A stretch of 64,000 bases of DNA from DAOTVX01 sp034436015 (GTDB lineage Bacteria > Chloroflexota > Anaerolineae > Anaerolineales > Villigracilaceae), in contig DAOTWG010000011.1 in the NCBI GenBank assembly GCA_034436015.1, positions 1 through 64,000 on the forward strand, read 5' to 3'. The notes below the pieces were generated by a model. It searched no databases. It was given only the letters and a program-made list of their open reading frames with translations, and was not told the DNA's origin. Of this stretch, positions 16,900 through 25,595 are shown one piece after another. The position numbers and the translations under genes were made by a program. Positions within the stretch are counted from its first letter, which is position 1; each line of letters starts with the position of its first letter.

Positions 16900-17925
16900 A
16901 TGCCTCCTGACGCAAAATGCCTGCTTGACCCGGTGCGCAAACCGGATGACCGTTTGGATACCGCCTTGCGCCCTAAGACGTTAGCCGAACTCATTGGGCA
17001 GGAGCAGGTGAAAGAGAATCTGGCGATTCTCATTGCGGCGGCGCGTCAACGCGGCGAAGCCCTTGACCACATTCTCTTCTACGGGCCGCCTGGCCTGGGC
17101 AAGACAACGCTGGCGCATGTCGTCGCAAACGAAATGGGGGTGGACATCAAGGTTACGTCCGGACCGGCCATTGAACGGGCCGGCGACCTGGCGGCTATCT
17201 TAACCAATCTGCGCGCCGGCGATATCCTGTTCATTGATGAGGTGCATCGCCTGGGCAAGGCTGTGGAGGAGGTGCTCTACCCGGCTATGGAGGATTATTC
17301 GCTCGATATTGTCATTGGCAAGGGACCCTCCGCGCGCTCCATTCGTTTAAAGTTGCCGCGCTTTACCGTCATCGGCGCGACGACCCGCCTGGCGCTGATG
17401 GCCTCGCCGTTGCGGGCGCGCTTTGGGGCCGTGTACCGGCTGGATTACTACGAGCTGGCCGCGATGCGAACGATCGTCCGCCGGGCGGCGGATTTGCTGC
17501 ATGTCCGGGCGGACGAGGGTGGCGTGGAGGAGGTTGCGCGTCGGGCGCGGGGCACACCGCGCGTGGCGTTGCGTTTGCTTCGCCGCGTGCGCGATTATGC
17601 CCAGGTGCGCGCCGACGGCGCGATTACCCGACAGGTTGCCTGTCAGGCCCTCGATTTGCTCCAAGTGGATCCGCTGGGGTTGGATGAGGTGGATCGTCGC
17701 GTTTTGAACACGATAATCCTCAAATACAATGGCGGCCCGGTGGGCCTGGCAACCATTGCCGCTGCCATCAGCGAGGAACCCGATACAATCATGGAAGTGG
17801 TGGAACCTTATCTGCTCCAATTGGGTTTCCTTGATCGCACGCCGCAGGGTCGTGTGGCAACCAGGGCTGCGTATGAGCACTTGGGTCTGGCATATGAAGA
17901 GGAAAAGCAAATGAAATTATTGTGA
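16900..17925 (+). CDS. ruvB: Holliday junction branch migration helicase RuvB
   Basis: This 341-residue AAA+ ATPase drives branch migration of Holliday junctions with RuvA and RuvC. The order is typical: LRPKTLAELIGQEQVKENL near 23-41, Walker A GPPGLGKTT at 62-70, Walker B DEVHRLGKAVEEVLYPAMED near 113, sensor-like IGATTRLALM, then a C-terminal winged-helix DNA-binding domain ending near LGFLDRTPQGRVAT. ruvA and ruvC are not beside it. The start has a -10 element directly upstream and no Shine-Dalgarno. Confidence 0.97.
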   Translation: MPPDAKCLLDPVRKPDDRLDTALRPKTLAELIGQEQVKENLAILIAAARQRGEALDHILFYGPPGLGKTTLAHVVANEMGVDIKVTSGPAIERAGDLAAILTNLRAGDILFIDEVHRLGKAVEEVLYPAMEDYSLDIVIGKGPSARSIRLKLPRFTVIGATTRLALMASPLRARFGAVYRLDYYELAAMRTIVRRAADLLHVRADEGGVEEVARRARGTPRVALRLLRRVRDYAQVRADGAITRQVACQALDLLQVDPLGLDEVDRRVLNTIILKYNGGPVGLATIAAAISEEPDTIMEVVEPYLLQLGFLDRTPQGRVATRAAYEHLGLAYEEEKQMKLL

Positions 17926-17944
17926 AGGCTATTTGCGCAAACCT

Positions 17945-18172
17945 ATGGAAGCATTTGGACGTTTGTTGCTGCTCGTTGGTCTTCTTTTGCTGATCGTGGG
18001 TGGGAGCCTGATCGTTCTCGCACGCGTTGGCTGGCCGTTAGGAAGGCTGCCCGGTGATATCCGTCTGGAAGGCAAGCATTTCTCGTTCTATGTTCCCTTG
18101 GCGACCTCCTTGTTGCTCTCGCTTGTGTTGACGGCTTTGATAAACCTGATAGCTCGGCTTTGGAGAAAATAA
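17945..18172 (+). CDS. DUF2905 small membrane protein
   Basis: This 75-residue protein has two hydrophobic segments (about 6-28 and 47-70) separated by the conserved GRLPGDIRLEGKHFSFYVPLA, the hallmark of DUF2905. The function is unknown. Genes of this family are often found next to ruvB, as here, 19 bases downstream. I chose the ATG at 17945 over an in-frame TTG at 17933. Confidence 0.85.
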   Translation: MEAFGRLLLLVGLLLLIVGGSLIVLARVGWPLGRLPGDIRLEGKHFSFYVPLATSLLLSLVLTALINLIARLWRK

Positions 18173-18176
18173 ACGA

Positions 18177-18219
18177 TCACCGCCAGTCTTGAGGGGGAAA
18201 AACCCCTTTCTGGCGGTGA
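18177..18219. terminator. Probable bidirectional terminator hairpin
   Basis: TCACCGCCAG and CTGGCGGTGA pair perfectly, with an inner AGGGG/CCCCT stem closing on AAAAA. It lies between the convergent DUF2905 and DUF2892 genes. There is no good T run on either side, so it may be a weak or Rho-independent-like structure. Confidence 0.55.
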
Positions 18220-18244
18220 ACTGACGGCGCTATGGCGGCATGGG

Positions 18245-18445
18245 TTATTTCTTGAGGGTGTTGATCTTTAGGAGGGTGTACAGGGGGCAGAAGCCAACCA
18301 GGCCTGTAATCAGCAGAAGCGCCCCCACGATGACGACGATCCATAACCAGATTCCGCTCACGGCTTGAATCAATCCGAGGGCAAGCAAGACGGCGCCTGC
18401 AATTGCCCGAATGGTGCGGTCCAGCGTGCCTTCGTTTACTTTCAT
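18245..18445 (-). CDS. DUF2892 small inner membrane protein
   Basis: This 66-residue protein has two transmembrane helices (about 14-33 and 37-55) and matches the DUF2892/YgaP membrane type: MKVNEGTLDRTIRAIAGAVL at the start and LVGFCPLYTLLKINT near the end, with the conserved G-x-CPxY. AAGGAGG lies seven bases before the ATG at 18445, which decides the start over an upstream in-frame ATG. The function is unknown; relatives often sit near rhodanese or sulfur genes, which is not the case here. Confidence 0.85.
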   Translation of the reverse strand: MKVNEGTLDRTIRAIAGAVLLALGLIQAVSGIWLWIVVIVGALLLITGLVGFCPLYTLLKINTLKK

Positions 18446-18592
18446 GGGGAGCCTCCTTTTGCTCATTCGTTAGAGAATATAGTTATCCTTTTGATGCGGA
18501 ACGGGGGAAAAGGTTGCATTGTGGAGGTTGATAGTCTGTGAGAGGGGAAGGGAATACAATAGGAGAAATTTGCTTTGTGGGAAGGTTTTCCT

Positions 18593-19744
18593 ATGCGAGC
18601 GGTAGCGATTCTTGGAATTGGGCAGACGAAAGTTGATGAGCATTGGGATCGTTCCCTGCGTGATCTAGCGGTGGAAGCGATCCTCCAGGCTATGCGCGAT
18701 GCTGGTCGTCTGGACGTGGACGGTCTCTTTCTCGGCAATATGATGGCAGGCATCCTTAGCGCTCAGAACAATCTCGGTCCATTGGTGGCGGATTGGGCGG
18801 GTTTAAAGAAGGTGAAGGACGCGGTACGCGTGGAGGCAGCCTGCGCCTCAGGCGCGGCGGCTCTACGCTCCGCGCTGATGGCCATCGCCTCCGGCGAACT
18901 GGATTCGGCGCTGGCGGTAGGAGTCGAAAAGATGACCGACCGCCCCATGCCGGAAGTGACTGCTGCCCTCGCGACGGCAGCCGACGCCGATTACGAGGTG
19001 GATATGGGGCTCTCATTTGTTGGCCTGAACGCGCTGATCATGCGACGGTACATGCATGAGTATGGTTGGAAACATGAGGATTTCGCTCCCTTTGCGGTTA
19101 ACGCGCATGCGAACGCTGTTGAGAATCCATATGCCCGCCTGCAACATCCCATTACGGCGGAGGAATTCGAACGGTCGCCGATGGTTGCCACGCCGATTAA
19201 TTTGCTTGATGCCTCGCCGGTGGGGGATGGCGCGGCAGCGGTCTACCTCGTTCCTGTGGATTCCTTGCGTGGTAACGGTTATGTACGTGTACTAGCCTCC
19301 GCGGCGGCGACCGATACGATGGCGGTGCATCACCGTCAGGATGCTCTCTTTCTCACAGCCGCCTATCGATCCGCGCGCGAGGCATATCGCCAGGCCGGCC
19401 TGGAGCCGCAAGATATTGATCTCTTCGAATTGCACGATGCGTTTACGATTATGTCGGCGCTTTCACTGGAGGCGTGCGGATTTGCGGAACGTGGACAGGG
19501 TGTGCGCCTGGCTTTGGATGGTGAGATCACGCCCCAGGGGCGTATTCCGATTTGCACGCGTGGCGGCTTGAAAGCGCGCGGCCATCCGGTCGGCGCGACA
19601 GGACTCTATCAGGTGGCGGAGGTGGTCCAACAACTGCGTGGCGAGGCCGGACGTACGCAGGTTGCCAATGCGCGAGTCGGCATGACGCAGAACATCGGTG
19701 GTTCCGGCGCGACCGTTATCACCCATATTTTTGGAAAAGCGTAA
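18593..19744 (+). CDS. Thiolase family protein (acetyl-CoA acetyltransferase-like)
   Basis: This 383-residue thiolase-fold enzyme resembles the SCP2-type/archaeal acetyl-CoA acetyltransferases. The nucleophile Cys lies in VEAACASGAAALRSA, the His in LHDAFTIMSALSLEACG, and the C-terminal GGLKARGHPVGATGLYQ supplies the last catalytic residues. NIGGSGAT closes the protein. It may condense or cleave acyl-CoA thioesters. The DUF35 zinc/OB-fold partner often encoded beside archaeal homologs, and other beta-oxidation genes, are absent. I chose ATG 18593, preceded by GGAAGG. Confidence 0.88.
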   Translation: MRAVAILGIGQTKVDEHWDRSLRDLAVEAILQAMRDAGRLDVDGLFLGNMMAGILSAQNNLGPLVADWAGLKKVKDAVRVEAACASGAAALRSALMAIASGELDSALAVGVEKMTDRPMPEVTAALATAADADYEVDMGLSFVGLNALIMRRYMHEYGWKHEDFAPFAVNAHANAVENPYARLQHPITAEEFERSPMVATPINLLDASPVGDGAAAVYLVPVDSLRGNGYVRVLASAAATDTMAVHHRQDALFLTAAYRSAREAYRQAGLEPQDIDLFELHDAFTIMSALSLEACGFAERGQGVRLALDGEITPQGRIPICTRGGLKARGHPVGATGLYQVAEVVQQLRGEAGRTQVANARVGMTQNIGGSGATVITHIFGKA

Positions 19745-19832
19745 CGCGAAATGCGCTTCGCGCCCCCAACGGCGTTCGGAATTCCGGTAGACGATGGGAC
19801 GCCTATGGGAAAGAGATGGACAAGGAAAATTG

Positions 19833-21212
19833 TCATCCTGCGCGGACGCAATTGCGGCCAGCCGCTTTGGCGGCGTAAAGTGCATCGTCGGCTTGCTTGA
19901 TGAGCAGGTCTAGCGAGGCAGGAGAGTGAGTGTCGGGATTATAGCCCGCAACCCCCAGGCTGATGGTCACGTACGCTTCCTCCGGCAAAAAATCGAGCGG
20001 CATGGCCGCAACGTTATGGCGCAATCTCTCCGCGGCTTGCAATGCAGCTTCGCGCGAAGTTTCCGGCATAAGAATCGCGAACTCTTCTCCCCCATAGCGG
20101 CCCAGACTATCCACCGCGCGCAACGAGGACTGACAGAGGTTTACCAGCGCGCACAGCAACTGATCGCCGGCTGGATGTCCATAGCGATCGTTGAATTTCT
20201 TAAAGTGGTCAATATCGAACATGAGAAGGGCCAGGGCGTGTTTATAGCGCACGGCGCGCTGGAATTCTTGTTCGGCGAGATTCATAAAGTAGCGGCGGTT
20301 GTAACACCCCGTTAAGGCGTCGTGATTGGCCAGTCGTTGCACTTCCTGATAGAGCTGAACACGTTTTGTAATCTCTGTAGCGACGAACACAACCTTGGCC
20401 GGCTCACGCTCGCCTTTTTCCATCAAAGCGACTCTACCCTCGAACCAGCGTTCGCCGCCTGCGAGCACCGGCGCTTTGTACTCGAAGACTTGCGTTTGTC
20501 CCGATTCGATCGCGCGGCGGATTGCGCCCATCATACGTTCCGCCTCGTTTTCCGGGAAAACTTCGCGAACAAGGCGGCCTTTCATCTGCTCGGCCTCGAG
20601 AGGCAGAAAATCCTCCTGATTGGTTAACACATCCAGAAAGCGGCCTTCTTCATTGCAGATAAACGGCAAATTGGGCAAGGCGTTGATGAAAGCGCTCAAC
20701 TTGCTTTGTTCCTCGCGCAAACGTTGCTGAGAACGCGTCAGTTCTTCTACATGCCGCGCCAGTTTCTGATTCGTTTCTTCCAACGAACGACGCAGCGCCT
20801 GGATGGATAGGTGAGTCTCGACGCGCGCGATGACTTCCTCGAAATTGAAGGGTTTGGTGATATAGTCCACGCCGCCCAATTCGAACGCGCGCACTTTCCC
20901 CTCTACATCGTCGAGCGCGCTGATGAACATCACCGGAATCTGGCTTGTCTGTTCGCTGGATTTAAGGTGAGCGCATACGTCAAAGCCGTCTTTATCGGGG
21001 AGGTTGATGTCGAGCAGAATCAGATCCGGCAAGGCGCGACGCGCCATCTCCAACGCCCTGGTTCCGTTCTCGGCCGTTTGCACCGCATAGCCGCTGCTTT
21101 GTAACACGCGACTTAAGAGGACGATGTTCTCTGGAATGTCATCCACAATCAGGATCGTTGCTTTCGGCGCTTCTGGCATTGGATATTGCTGCCCGATTCT
21201 TCGTACATTCAT
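19833..21212 (-). CDS. Response regulator diguanylate cyclase (REC-PAS-GGDEF)
   Basis: This 459-residue protein has a receiver domain (about 18-135; phospho-acceptor Asp68 in LILLDINLPDKDGFD), a helical coiled-coil linker (about 140-175), a PAS-like sensory segment (about 175-290), and a GGDEF domain (about 300-455) with GRYGGEEFAILMPE. GGEEF is an active-site form, so it should make cyclic di-GMP from GTP in response to phosphorylation. No histidine kinase is adjacent. An alternative start at 21179 (MPEAPKATILIVDD) would also give a full receiver domain. Confidence 0.93.
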   Translation of the reverse strand: MNVRRIGQQYPMPEAPKATILIVDDIPENIVLLSRVLQSSGYAVQTAENGTRALEMARRALPDLILLDINLPDKDGFDVCAHLKSSEQTSQIPVMFISALDDVEGKVRAFELGGVDYITKPFNFEEVIARVETHLSIQALRRSLEETNQKLARHVEELTRSQQRLREEQSKLSAFINALPNLPFICNEEGRFLDVLTNQEDFLPLEAEQMKGRLVREVFPENEAERMMGAIRRAIESGQTQVFEYKAPVLAGGERWFEGRVALMEKGEREPAKVVFVATEITKRVQLYQEVQRLANHDALTGCYNRRYFMNLAEQEFQRAVRYKHALALLMFDIDHFKKFNDRYGHPAGDQLLCALVNLCQSSLRAVDSLGRYGGEEFAILMPETSREAALQAAERLRHNVAAMPLDFLPEEAYVTISLGVAGYNPDTHSPASLDLLIKQADDALYAAKAAGRNCVRAG

Positions 21213-21288
21213 ACCGGATGCGATTTTGCAATGTAATCTTTCTGGCCTGCCTCTACTCGCGGAACAGCTCCTGTGTTATGGAACCAAG

Positions 21289-21663
21289 TTACTCTTCCTC
21301 TTGCGGCCGAATCTCAATGATCTCTGACTCTCTTTTGGCCTCGCGCCACAAGCCTGGGGTTGCTTTGCGGAGTTTGTCCAGATGTTCTTGGACAACGTTA
21401 TCCGGGCACAACGCGACGAAGAGCGATGCTCCCATCCACAGCACGGCAGCGTCATCGAGCGCGCCGATGACCGGCAGCGTGAGTCCCGGCGCCAGGTCAA
21501 CGGGTGAGAACAAATATACCAGCGCGGCGATGGGCAAGAACTTGAGAAAGAAATTTACCCGCCGATCTGCCATGAGGCGCAAGATTAACTTGATGCGCAG
21601 GACCAGTTCCTGGATCAAGCCTGCTTTCTCGGGAGAAATAAGGGCGAACTTCTCTTTGGGCAT
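21289..21663 (-). CDS. DUF1232 (YkvA-like) membrane-associated protein
   Basis: This 124-residue protein has the DUF1232 core: FFLKFLPIAALVYLFSPVDL followed by a proline-rich turn and GALDDAAVLWMGASLFVALCP. The conserved SP[VL]DL-DD pattern is clear, and the hydrophobic hairpin suggests membrane association. Function is unknown in the family. The ATG at 21663 is preceded by AGGAG, so it is preferred over an upstream in-frame ATG at 21714 that overlaps the neighbouring oxidase. Confidence 0.88.
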   Translation of the reverse strand: MPKEKFALISPEKAGLIQELVLRIKLILRLMADRRVNFFLKFLPIAALVYLFSPVDLAPGLTLPVIGALDDAAVLWMGASLFVALCPDNVVQEHLDKLRKATPGLWREAKRESEIIEIRPQEEE

Positions 21664-21710
21664 AGCGACTCCTAGGGAATGGTGTGGCCACCTCGCCGCC
21701 GGGACGGCGG

Positions 21711-23087
21711 TCATGGGAACATCTTATCCGGATTCAAAATGTTGTTTGGGTCAAGTGCTTGCTTGATTCTCCTCATGATCTCTACTGCCGGGCCGTGTTC
21801 CTCGAGCAGGAAGCGTTTTTTCGCAAGACCGATGCCGTGTTCCGCCGATGCCGTGCCGCCGACGGAGAGCGCAAAGCGAATGAGTTCCTCGGCGGCTTTC
21901 TCGCCTCTTGCCAATGCCTGTGCGTCGTTGGGAGGGACAAGAGTATGCCAGTGGATGTTGCCATCGCCGGCGTGGCCGAACAAACTGGTCAGCAAGCCGT
22001 ACTTTTCGCCGAGACCTTCGGCGTACCGCACCGCGGGGACGAATTGGGAGAGGGGCACGGCAATATCCCCTTTAATCATGATATGCTCCGGGTACAGGGC
22101 TTTCTCCGCGTTGGTAACCTCTTTGCGACCTCGCTGGAACTGTTCGCGCAGTTCCGGGGTGTCCGCATATTGGTAACGCACGGCGCCGGCCTCTTTGCAA
22201 AGTTGCCGTGCCACTTCGACCTCTTCCTGAACGCCAGCTGGCGTTCCGTGAAACTCGAAGATCAGGGCCGGCTTCTCCGGCCAGGCCCATCCTTTGTAGC
22301 GGTTGACATGCGTGACGCTACGCGCGTCCATCATTTCTAGCGCGCCGGGAACGATGCCGGCATTGATAATGGCGTACGCTGCACGTGCTGCCGATTCTAG
22401 GCTGGGGAAGAGCGCCATGGCAAGGCGCCGCTCCGGCAAGGCATGTAGCCGTAGCACGATCTCTGTCACAATGCCGAGTGTGCCCTCGGATCCGACCATG
22501 AGTTGCACGAGATCGAAACCGGAGGAAGTTTTCATCGCGCGCGTGCCTAGCCAGATGGCAGAGCCATCGGCCAGGACGACTTGCAATCGTAGCACGTGGT
22601 TACGCGTCACGCCATACCGTACGGCGTTCACTCCACCGGCATTGTTGCCGATCATTCCGCCGATCGTCGCTACATCTCCCGAAGATGGAGCCGGAGCGAA
22701 GAAAAGGCTGTAGGGCGCAAGTTGGCGATTGAGATCGTCATAGACAACGCCCGGCTGGACACGCGCCTGAAAATCCTGCGGCAGGATTTCCAACACTTTA
22801 TTCATCCTTTCCAGGGAAAGCACCACGCCGTCAGGAGAGGGAATAGCATTGCCCTCCAGACTGGAGCCGCCGCCGCGCGCGGTTACGGGCACTCGGTGAC
22901 GGTTACAAAGCGTCATAATGGCCGAAACTTGCTCAGTGCTTTCGGGCCAGAGGACCGCCAGAGGGCGACGCGGGGGTTGCGATGATTCGTCTCGTGCGTA
23001 GCTTTCCAATACCCCCTCCTCGAGACTGAAAGACGAAGCGGGCAGAATAGATCGAAGTGCGGTGAGAAAGTCTGTAGAGAGCGTCAT
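21711..23087 (-). CDS. FAD-linked oxidase, GlcD/D-lactate dehydrogenase type
   Basis: This 458-residue flavoprotein oxidises a 2-hydroxy acid such as glycolate or D-lactate. The PCMH-type FAD-binding domain occupies about 40-220: PVTARGGGSSLEGNAIP, VVLSLERMNKVLEI, and the SSGDVATIGGMIGNNAGGVN region. The C-terminal substrate domain shows FGHAGDGNIHWHTLV with the metal-binding His, and ASAEHGIGLAKKRFL. No glcE or glcF lies beside it, so the electron acceptor is unclear. It is transcribed toward DUF1232, probably in one unit. Confidence 0.92.
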   Translation of the reverse strand: MTLSTDFLTALRSILPASSFSLEEGVLESYARDESSQPPRRPLAVLWPESTEQVSAIMTLCNRHRVPVTARGGGSSLEGNAIPSPDGVVLSLERMNKVLEILPQDFQARVQPGVVYDDLNRQLAPYSLFFAPAPSSGDVATIGGMIGNNAGGVNAVRYGVTRNHVLRLQVVLADGSAIWLGTRAMKTSSGFDLVQLMVGSEGTLGIVTEIVLRLHALPERRLAMALFPSLESAARAAYAIINAGIVPGALEMMDARSVTHVNRYKGWAWPEKPALIFEFHGTPAGVQEEVEVARQLCKEAGAVRYQYADTPELREQFQRGRKEVTNAEKALYPEHIMIKGDIAVPLSQFVPAVRYAEGLGEKYGLLTSLFGHAGDGNIHWHTLVPPNDAQALARGEKAAEELIRFALSVGGTASAEHGIGLAKKRFLLEEHGPAVEIMRRIKQALDPNNILNPDKMFP

Positions 23088-23173
23088 ATGCTAATTGTAC
23101 CAAATTCATAAAAAACGGGAGGCGTGCTGTTGCAAAAGCGAATACAATGGGGCAGAGAAAGGAGCAACATATA

Positions 23174-23830
23174 ATGACAAAGCGATTGGTTGTCGTGGCC
23201 GGCAATATTGGCGCCGGGAAGACCTCCCTTACCGAGCAGTTAGGTGCACGACTTGGCTGGCGTACAGATTACGAGTCGGTTGCCGATAATCCCTATCTTC
23301 CCGACTTTTACGCAGACATGCGTGCCTGGGCTTTTCACCTGCAAATCTACTTCCTGGGGCATCGCGCCGAGCAATACCTCGCTGCTGCACGCGATCCTCG
23401 GCCGGCGATTCTCGATCGCAGCATTTACGAAGATGCTTACATCTTTGCTCGCGCCCTTCACCACATGGGCAATCTAGCAGAGCGCGATTATCTGGCTTAC
23501 CGCCAACTCTTTGATCTCGTCGTTAACAACCTGCCGCCGCCCAATTTGCTGATTTACCTGAAATGCCCGGTTCCTGTGTTGATGGAACGCATTCGCCGTC
23601 GCGGGCGGCGTATGGAAAGTGGAATCTCGGAAGAATACTTGAATCTGCTGGATACTTTCTACGAGGAGTGGTTGCGTTCCTTTGACATTTGCCCGGTTCT
23701 AACCCTGCGCAGCGATAGTTTGGACTATGTCCACCACCCTATGGCGTTGGAGGTAGTCGTGCAACGCATGCAGGAGAAATTGGGCGGGAAGGAGGAAATC
23801 GATCTGCGTTCTATAGCCGAGGAACGATAG
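23174..23830 (+). CDS. Deoxynucleoside kinase (deoxyadenosine/deoxyguanosine kinase family)
   Basis: This 218-residue kinase phosphorylates deoxynucleosides in salvage. It has P-loop VVVAGNIGAGKTSLTEQLG near residues 5-23, DRSIYEDAYIFA near 87-98 with the catalytic DRS and ED residues, and the arginine-rich lid RIRRRGRRME near 149. AAAGGAGC precedes the ATG at 23174 and decides this start over 23147. Which base it prefers cannot be told from sequence. It is divergent from the oxidase gene. The 249 bases that follow hold the promoter of the Rrf2 gene and nothing else recognisable. Confidence 0.93.
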   Translation: MTKRLVVVAGNIGAGKTSLTEQLGARLGWRTDYESVADNPYLPDFYADMRAWAFHLQIYFLGHRAEQYLAAARDPRPAILDRSIYEDAYIFARALHHMGNLAERDYLAYRQLFDLVVNNLPPPNLLIYLKCPVPVLMERIRRRGRRMESGISEEYLNLLDTFYEEWLRSFDICPVLTLRSDSLDYVHHPMALEVVVQRMQEKLGGKEEIDLRSIAEER

Positions 23831-24013
23831 AGGCGCGCTTCCGGGCATGGGCATGTCTTCGAATTCTGGCGGGGGTAAAGCGTGGCAGGGCTCGCGTGCG
23901 TTAGGGTCTCGCTATCCCGTTGCTTACCATTTCTCTCAGGAATCATAGACGAGGCGACGTGCACGGGTTATCCCAACCTGACAACTTCTCCACGGTACTG
24001 GTCGTAGCAGCCG

Positions 24014-24042
24014 TTGACGATTCCGTGTAGAATTGTTATAAT
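24014..24042 (+). promoter_or_regulatory. Promoter of the Rrf2 regulator gene
   Basis: TTGACG at 24014-24019 and a perfect TATAAT at 24037-24042 are separated by exactly 17 bases, a strong sigma-70-type promoter. It overlaps an inverted repeat (24026-24058) that probably serves as operator. Confidence 0.85.
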
Positions 24043-24058
24043 ATCTGTAAATTCTACA
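24026..24058. promoter_or_regulatory. Probable Rrf2 operator (inverted repeat)
   Basis: TGTAGAATT at 24026-24034 and AATTCTACA at 24050-24058 form a perfect 9-bp inverted repeat with a 15-base spacer. The left arm lies between -35 and -10 and the right arm spans the start site, so a bound dimer would block the polymerase. The likely ligand is the Rrf2 protein encoded 22 bases downstream, giving autoregulation. This is inference from position and symmetry. Confidence 0.7.
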
Positions 24059-24079
24059 GAAATGATAGAGAATTAATCT

Positions 24080-24544
24080 ATGCGTCTCTCGAAACGCGGC
24101 GAATATGGCTTGCGAGCGGCCATTTATATCGCTCTTGCCCTGCAAGATTCTCCCAGGGGGGTGGTAGCGATTCGAGATATTGCACAGGGGGAGCGAATCC
24201 CCGTTAAATTTTTGGAGCAGATTTTGCTTACGTTGAAGAATGCAGGTATCCTACGCAGCAAAGTGGGTGTCGGCGGCGGCTATTATCTGGGTCGCCCTGC
24301 CGACAGGATTACCCTGGGGCAAATCTTTCGCACGTTGGATGGGCCGGTGGCCCCTCTTCGTTGTGTTAGCCAGATGGCGTATGAACCCTGCGGTTGTCCG
24401 GACGAGGCAACCTGCGGCCTGCGGATGGTGATGGGCGATGTGCGCGATGCCATTGCCGGCATTCTTGACAATACGACCCTTGCCGATGTAGCTGCACGCG
24501 TACAACAGGCGCGCGCGGCAGGGCGAAATCAGACCCGGACGTAA
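24080..24544 (+). CDS. Rrf2 family transcriptional regulator with four cysteines
   Basis: This 154-residue winged-helix regulator begins MRLSKRGEYGLRAAIYIALA, with the recognition region IRDIAQGERIPVKFLEQILL and the wing SKVGVGGGYYLGRP. Cys95, Cys104, Cys106 and Cys112 fall in the loop that holds an iron-sulfur cluster in IscR, NsrR and RsrR, so it may sense iron-sulfur status, oxidation or nitric oxide. The exact spacing (C-x8-C-x-C-x5-C) differs from IscR (C-x5-C-x5-C). It has a strong promoter with an inverted-repeat operator, and lies directly before the pst operon. Confidence 0.92.
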   Translation: MRLSKRGEYGLRAAIYIALALQDSPRGVVAIRDIAQGERIPVKFLEQILLTLKNAGILRSKVGVGGGYYLGRPADRITLGQIFRTLDGPVAPLRCVSQMAYEPCGCPDEATCGLRMVMGDVRDAIAGILDNTTLADVAARVQQARAAGRNQTRT

Positions 24545-24632
24545 TCACTCTCGCCTCCAGGGAAAGGTGTTTTTTAACCGACAAAAATCTATTATTCCAG
24601 TAGATATTATATACTTTTCGAGGAGTTGACAA

Positions 24633-25595
24633 ATGAAGACCCGACATATGTTGATTGTCCTTCCGATGTTGGTGGTTCTCCTCGCGAGCGCTTGTAGGAA
24701 ACCGTCGCCAACCGTTTCGGGGGAAGAGCTACGAGGCGTTATCACGGTTTCCGGCGCGTTTGCCCTGTACCCAATGATGCAGCGGTGGGCGGAGGAGTTT
24801 CACAGAGTGCATCCCGGCGTCGAATTCGATATTTCAGCCGGAGGCGCAGGAAAAGGAATGACCGATGTCCTGACCGGGGCGGTGGATATCGGCATGGTTT
24901 CCCGCGAGGTGACGCCAGAAGAGGAAGCGCGGGGCGCTTACTGGGTACCGGTCGTGATCGACGCCGTTTTCCCAACCATATCAGATAAGAACCTGGTTCT
25001 GGGCGACGTGCTGGCGAGAGGGATCACGCAGGACACGTTTATCAAGATTTTCATCACCGGCGAGATCAAGACATGGGGCGAGGTGGTCGGCAGGCCGGAG
25101 GTTACCGACGAGATTCATCCCTTTACGCGCGCCGATGCCTGCGGTGCGGCCGATGTTTGGGCGAAGTATCTCGGGGGCAAGAAACAGGAGGATTTGCTGG
25201 GCATCGCTGTTTCGGGCGATCCGGGCCTGCTAGACGCGGTCATCAAAGATCCGCTTGGCATCGGTTACAATAATTTAGGTTACGCTTATGATATGGAAAG
25301 CGGGAAGCCGGCGGCGGGCGTAGTCATTGTGCCGATTGACCGGGATGGGAACAATATTGCTGACGAGGGCGAGCGCCTGGAGACTCGGAGTGAGGCGCAA
25401 GAGGCTGTTGCCAGTGGCAAGTACCCCTCACCCCCGGCGCGCCCTCTCCACCTGGTCACAAAAGGAAAACCACGGGGATTGGTCCAGGCTTTTCTGGAGT
25501 GGATTCTGACGGACGGCCAGCAGTTCGTGAGCGAGGCCGGCTACATTCGATTGCCGGCCGACGTGTTGTCGGAAGCACTGGATAAGGTACGATGA
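24633..25595 (+). CDS. pstS: Phosphate ABC transporter, substrate-binding lipoprotein
   Basis: This 320-residue periplasmic-type phosphate-binding protein is tethered by lipid: the signal peptide ends in LLASACRK with lipobox Cys21. ITVSGAFALYPMMQRWAEEF and DISAGGAGKGMTDVLTGAVDIGMVSR are the phosphate-binding segments of the PstS/PBP-like fold. GAGGAG precedes the ATG. The stop overlaps pstC. The N-terminal binding sequence is a variant (SGAFALYPM), so an oxyanion other than phosphate is possible, although the complete downstream pst set argues for phosphate. Confidence 0.9.
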   Translation: MKTRHMLIVLPMLVVLLASACRKPSPTVSGEELRGVITVSGAFALYPMMQRWAEEFHRVHPGVEFDISAGGAGKGMTDVLTGAVDIGMVSREVTPEEEARGAYWVPVVIDAVFPTISDKNLVLGDVLARGITQDTFIKIFITGEIKTWGEVVGRPEVTDEIHPFTRADACGAADVWAKYLGGKKQEDLLGIAVSGDPGLLDAVIKDPLGIGYNNLGYAYDMESGKPAAGVVIVPIDRDGNNIADEGERLETRSEAQEAVASGKYPSPPARPLHLVTKGKPRGLVQAFLEWILTDGQQFVSEAGYIRLPADVLSEALDKVR

